Assembly (NCBI GenBank): GCA_002351795.1
Contig: DEHG01000024.1
Coordinates: 17,343-23,501 of the forward strand
Source: Ruminococcaceae bacterium UBA2806
GTDB lineage: Bacteria > Bacillota > Clostridia > Oscillospirales > Acutalibacteraceae
DNA: 6,159 bases
Direction of reading: 5' to 3'
Shown: positions 5,218 to 6,159 of the stretch, one piece after another
Layout: each line of letters begins with the position of its first letter
Position numbering within the stretch: position 1 is the first letter of the stretch
The notes under the pieces: generated by a model
What the model was told of the DNA's origin: nothing
The model's input: the letters and a program-made list of their open reading frames with translations, nothing else
The model's database searches: none
Position numbers and translations under genes: made by a program

Positions 5218-5655
5218 TTATTCCTCGGCTTCAGACTCATCATCTGCGTCGTCAAGCTCGTCATCAGCATAGCCAAGCTCAAGAATCTCACCGCAGTTAG
5301 GACATTTGATAACGCCCTCTGTAAGTGAATTCTCGCTGAGATATGTAGTCTCATTGCAGGACGGACAAGTCACCTCGTAAGCCATATCGCTGTGTGACAT
5401 AGCGTCATTATCATAACATACACCACCGAAGCTGTCATCGCTGAGCATATCCTCAACTCCTGCCAGATCCTCGCTGATACCATCGACCTGATCGCAGACG
5501 TCATCATAGCACTGACCAAGATCCTTTATCTCCTCAGCCATCTCACAAAGAAGATCAGCTATAACTTTAAAGACCCTTGTCTGTTTATCCTTCGGATCAA
5601 GCTCCAGACCCTCGATCAGCCCCTTGACATAAGCCGCTTTTTCACTAAGCTGCAT
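5218..5655 (-). CDS. CD1247-like zinc-ribbon protein with acidic tail
   Basis: A 145-residue protein of unknown function resembling the family annotated from Clostridioides as CD1247 N-terminal domain proteins. The N-terminal part (about 1-72) begins EKAAYVKGLIEGLELD, a family-like opening, and is rich in acidic and hydrophobic residues spaced as in a helical or coiled-coil hairpin. A zinc ribbon follows: CPSC (C97, C100) and CPNC (C118, C121), four cysteines spaced to bind one zinc. The C-terminus (131-145) is almost all Asp and Glu. There is no signal peptide or membrane segment, so it is expected in the cytoplasm. The ATG at 5655 has GGAGG 8 bases before it, and the gene begins 21 bp after the efp stop, so the two are surely co-transcribed. 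This suggests, but does not prove, a link to translation. The acidic tail could mimic nucleic acid or bind a basic partner such as a ribosomal protein. Confidence 0.85.
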   Translation of the reverse strand: MQLSEKAAYVKGLIEGLELDPKDKQTRVFKVIADLLCEMAEEIKDLGQCYDDVCDQVDGISEDLAGVEDMLSDDSFGGVCYDNDAMSHSDMAYEVTCPSCNETTYLSENSLTEGVIKCPNCGEILELGYADDELDDADDESEAEE

Positions 5656-5663
5656 AATATCTA

Positions 5664-5668
5664 CCTCC
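5664..5668 (-). promoter_or_regulatory. Ribosome binding site of the zinc-ribbon gene
   Basis: GGAGG on the minus strand lies 8 bases before ATG 5655-5653, in the 21-bp spacer after efp. It is a canonical site and supports the chosen start. Confidence 0.85.
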
Positions 5669-5676
5669 GGTAATAA

Positions 5677-6159
5677 TCAGGCTCTTGACATATATTCGCC
5701 TGTTCTTGTATCGATCTGGATCTTATCACCCTCATTGATGAAGATCGGAACCTTGATCTCTGCGCCTGTCTCAAGTGTAGCAGGCTTTGTTACGTTTGTT
5801 GCTGTATCGCCCTTTACGCCGGGTTCTGTCTTTGTGATCTCAAGCTCAACAAATGTAGGCGGTTCAACACCGAAAACATTGCCCTTATAAGACATGATCT
5901 TGCAGATCATATTTTCTTTTACGAACTTGAAATTATCGCCAAGAACGCTTGCATTGATCGGGAGCTGTTCATATGTTTCATTATCCATGAAATAATAAAG
6001 ATCGCCGTCGCTGTAAAGATATTCCATATCCTTTCTCTCAATGAAAGCTGTCGGATACTTATCATTCGGGTTGAATGTCTTTTCAACAACTGCACCTGTA
6101 ATAACATTTCTTATCTTTGTACGGACAAATGCTGCGCCCTTACCGGGTTTAACATGCTG
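5677..6159 (-). CDS. efp: Elongation factor P (5' end outside the window)
   Basis: EF-P binds ribosomes stalled on proline runs, between the P and E sites, and promotes peptide bond formation. The window holds the last 160 codons; by alignment from memory with the 185-residue B. subtilis protein, about 25 N-terminal residues are missing to the right of 6159. The visible sequence begins QHVKPGKGAAFVR in domain I. The lysine of PGKG (residue 7 of the visible part, equivalent to Lys32 of B. subtilis) is the one modified in that species. The other two domains are intact, with DLYYFMDNETYEQL in domain II and the C-terminal signature GDTATNVTKPATLETGAEIK, ending GEYMSRA. An ATG at 6027 is internal and not the start, because the frame is open and EF-P-like right to the edge. 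The promoter and upstream neighbour are not visible. The zinc-ribbon gene follows after 21 bp. Confidence 0.97.
   Translation of the reverse strand, partial: QHVKPGKGAAFVRTKIRNVITGAVVEKTFNPNDKYPTAFIERKDMEYLYSDGDLYYFMDNETYEQLPINASVLGDNFKFVKENMICKIMSYKGNVFGVEPPTFVELEITKTEPGVKGDTATNVTKPATLETGAEIKVPIFINEGDKIQIDTRTGEYMSRA

Noticed and set aside
5160..5354. Minus-strand frame overlapping the 3' end of the zinc-ribbon gene
   Set aside because: It is a shifted reading of the zinc-ribbon and acidic-tail codons and runs through the inverted repeat; no family resemblance.
5919..6107. Minus-strand frame overlapping efp in another register
   Set aside because: EF-P reads cleanly through this region to the window edge; the other frame has no recognisable features.

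Overview
This window holds nine genes, all on the minus strand and packed almost end to end. It looks like core chromosome of a low-to-mid GC, spore-lineage Firmicute, most likely Clostridia of the Ruminococcaceae/Oscillospiraceae type. The reasons are a GerW/YtfJ-type sporulation protein, a DUF2953 protein beside it, a CD1247-like zinc-ribbon protein beside EF-P, ScpA and ScpB next to each other, and strong GGAGG ribosome binding sites. The genus assignment is inference; there is no rRNA or other decisive marker. I see no phage, insertion sequence, CRISPR array, tRNA or toxin-antitoxin genes.

In the direction of transcription (right to left) the layout is as follows. First comes efp, cut by the window edge (6159-5677), then a small zinc-ribbon protein with an acidic tail (5655-5218). 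A 60-80 bp gap follows, with a perfect 10-bp inverted repeat that may mark a transcript end. A second, tightly coupled run then contains an M50 site-2-protease-like membrane peptidase (5137-4448), scpA (from 4444), scpB (from 3702), a DUF2953 membrane protein (from 3157), a GerW/YtfJ-family protein (from 2463), a D-alanyl-D-alanine carboxypeptidase (to 802) and an RluB-type 23S rRNA pseudouridine synthase (818-45). Several junctions overlap by 4 to 17 bp or are separated by only 3 bp, and scpA and the DUF2953 gene use GTG and TTG starts forced by the preceding stop. This points to translational coupling.

The themes are translation (EF-P, RluB), chromosome organisation (ScpAB, partners of SMC), and envelope or spore biology (M50 peptidase, DUF2953, GerW, carboxypeptidase). 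Most of this is a known kind of clostridial housekeeping cluster. I found no convincing undescribed system. The least ordinary signal is a long hairpin between the GerW gene and the carboxypeptidase gene. Its 3' arm is the purine-rich ribosome binding site of the carboxypeptidase and its loop contains the upstream ATG, so it could act as a translational or transcriptional control point.
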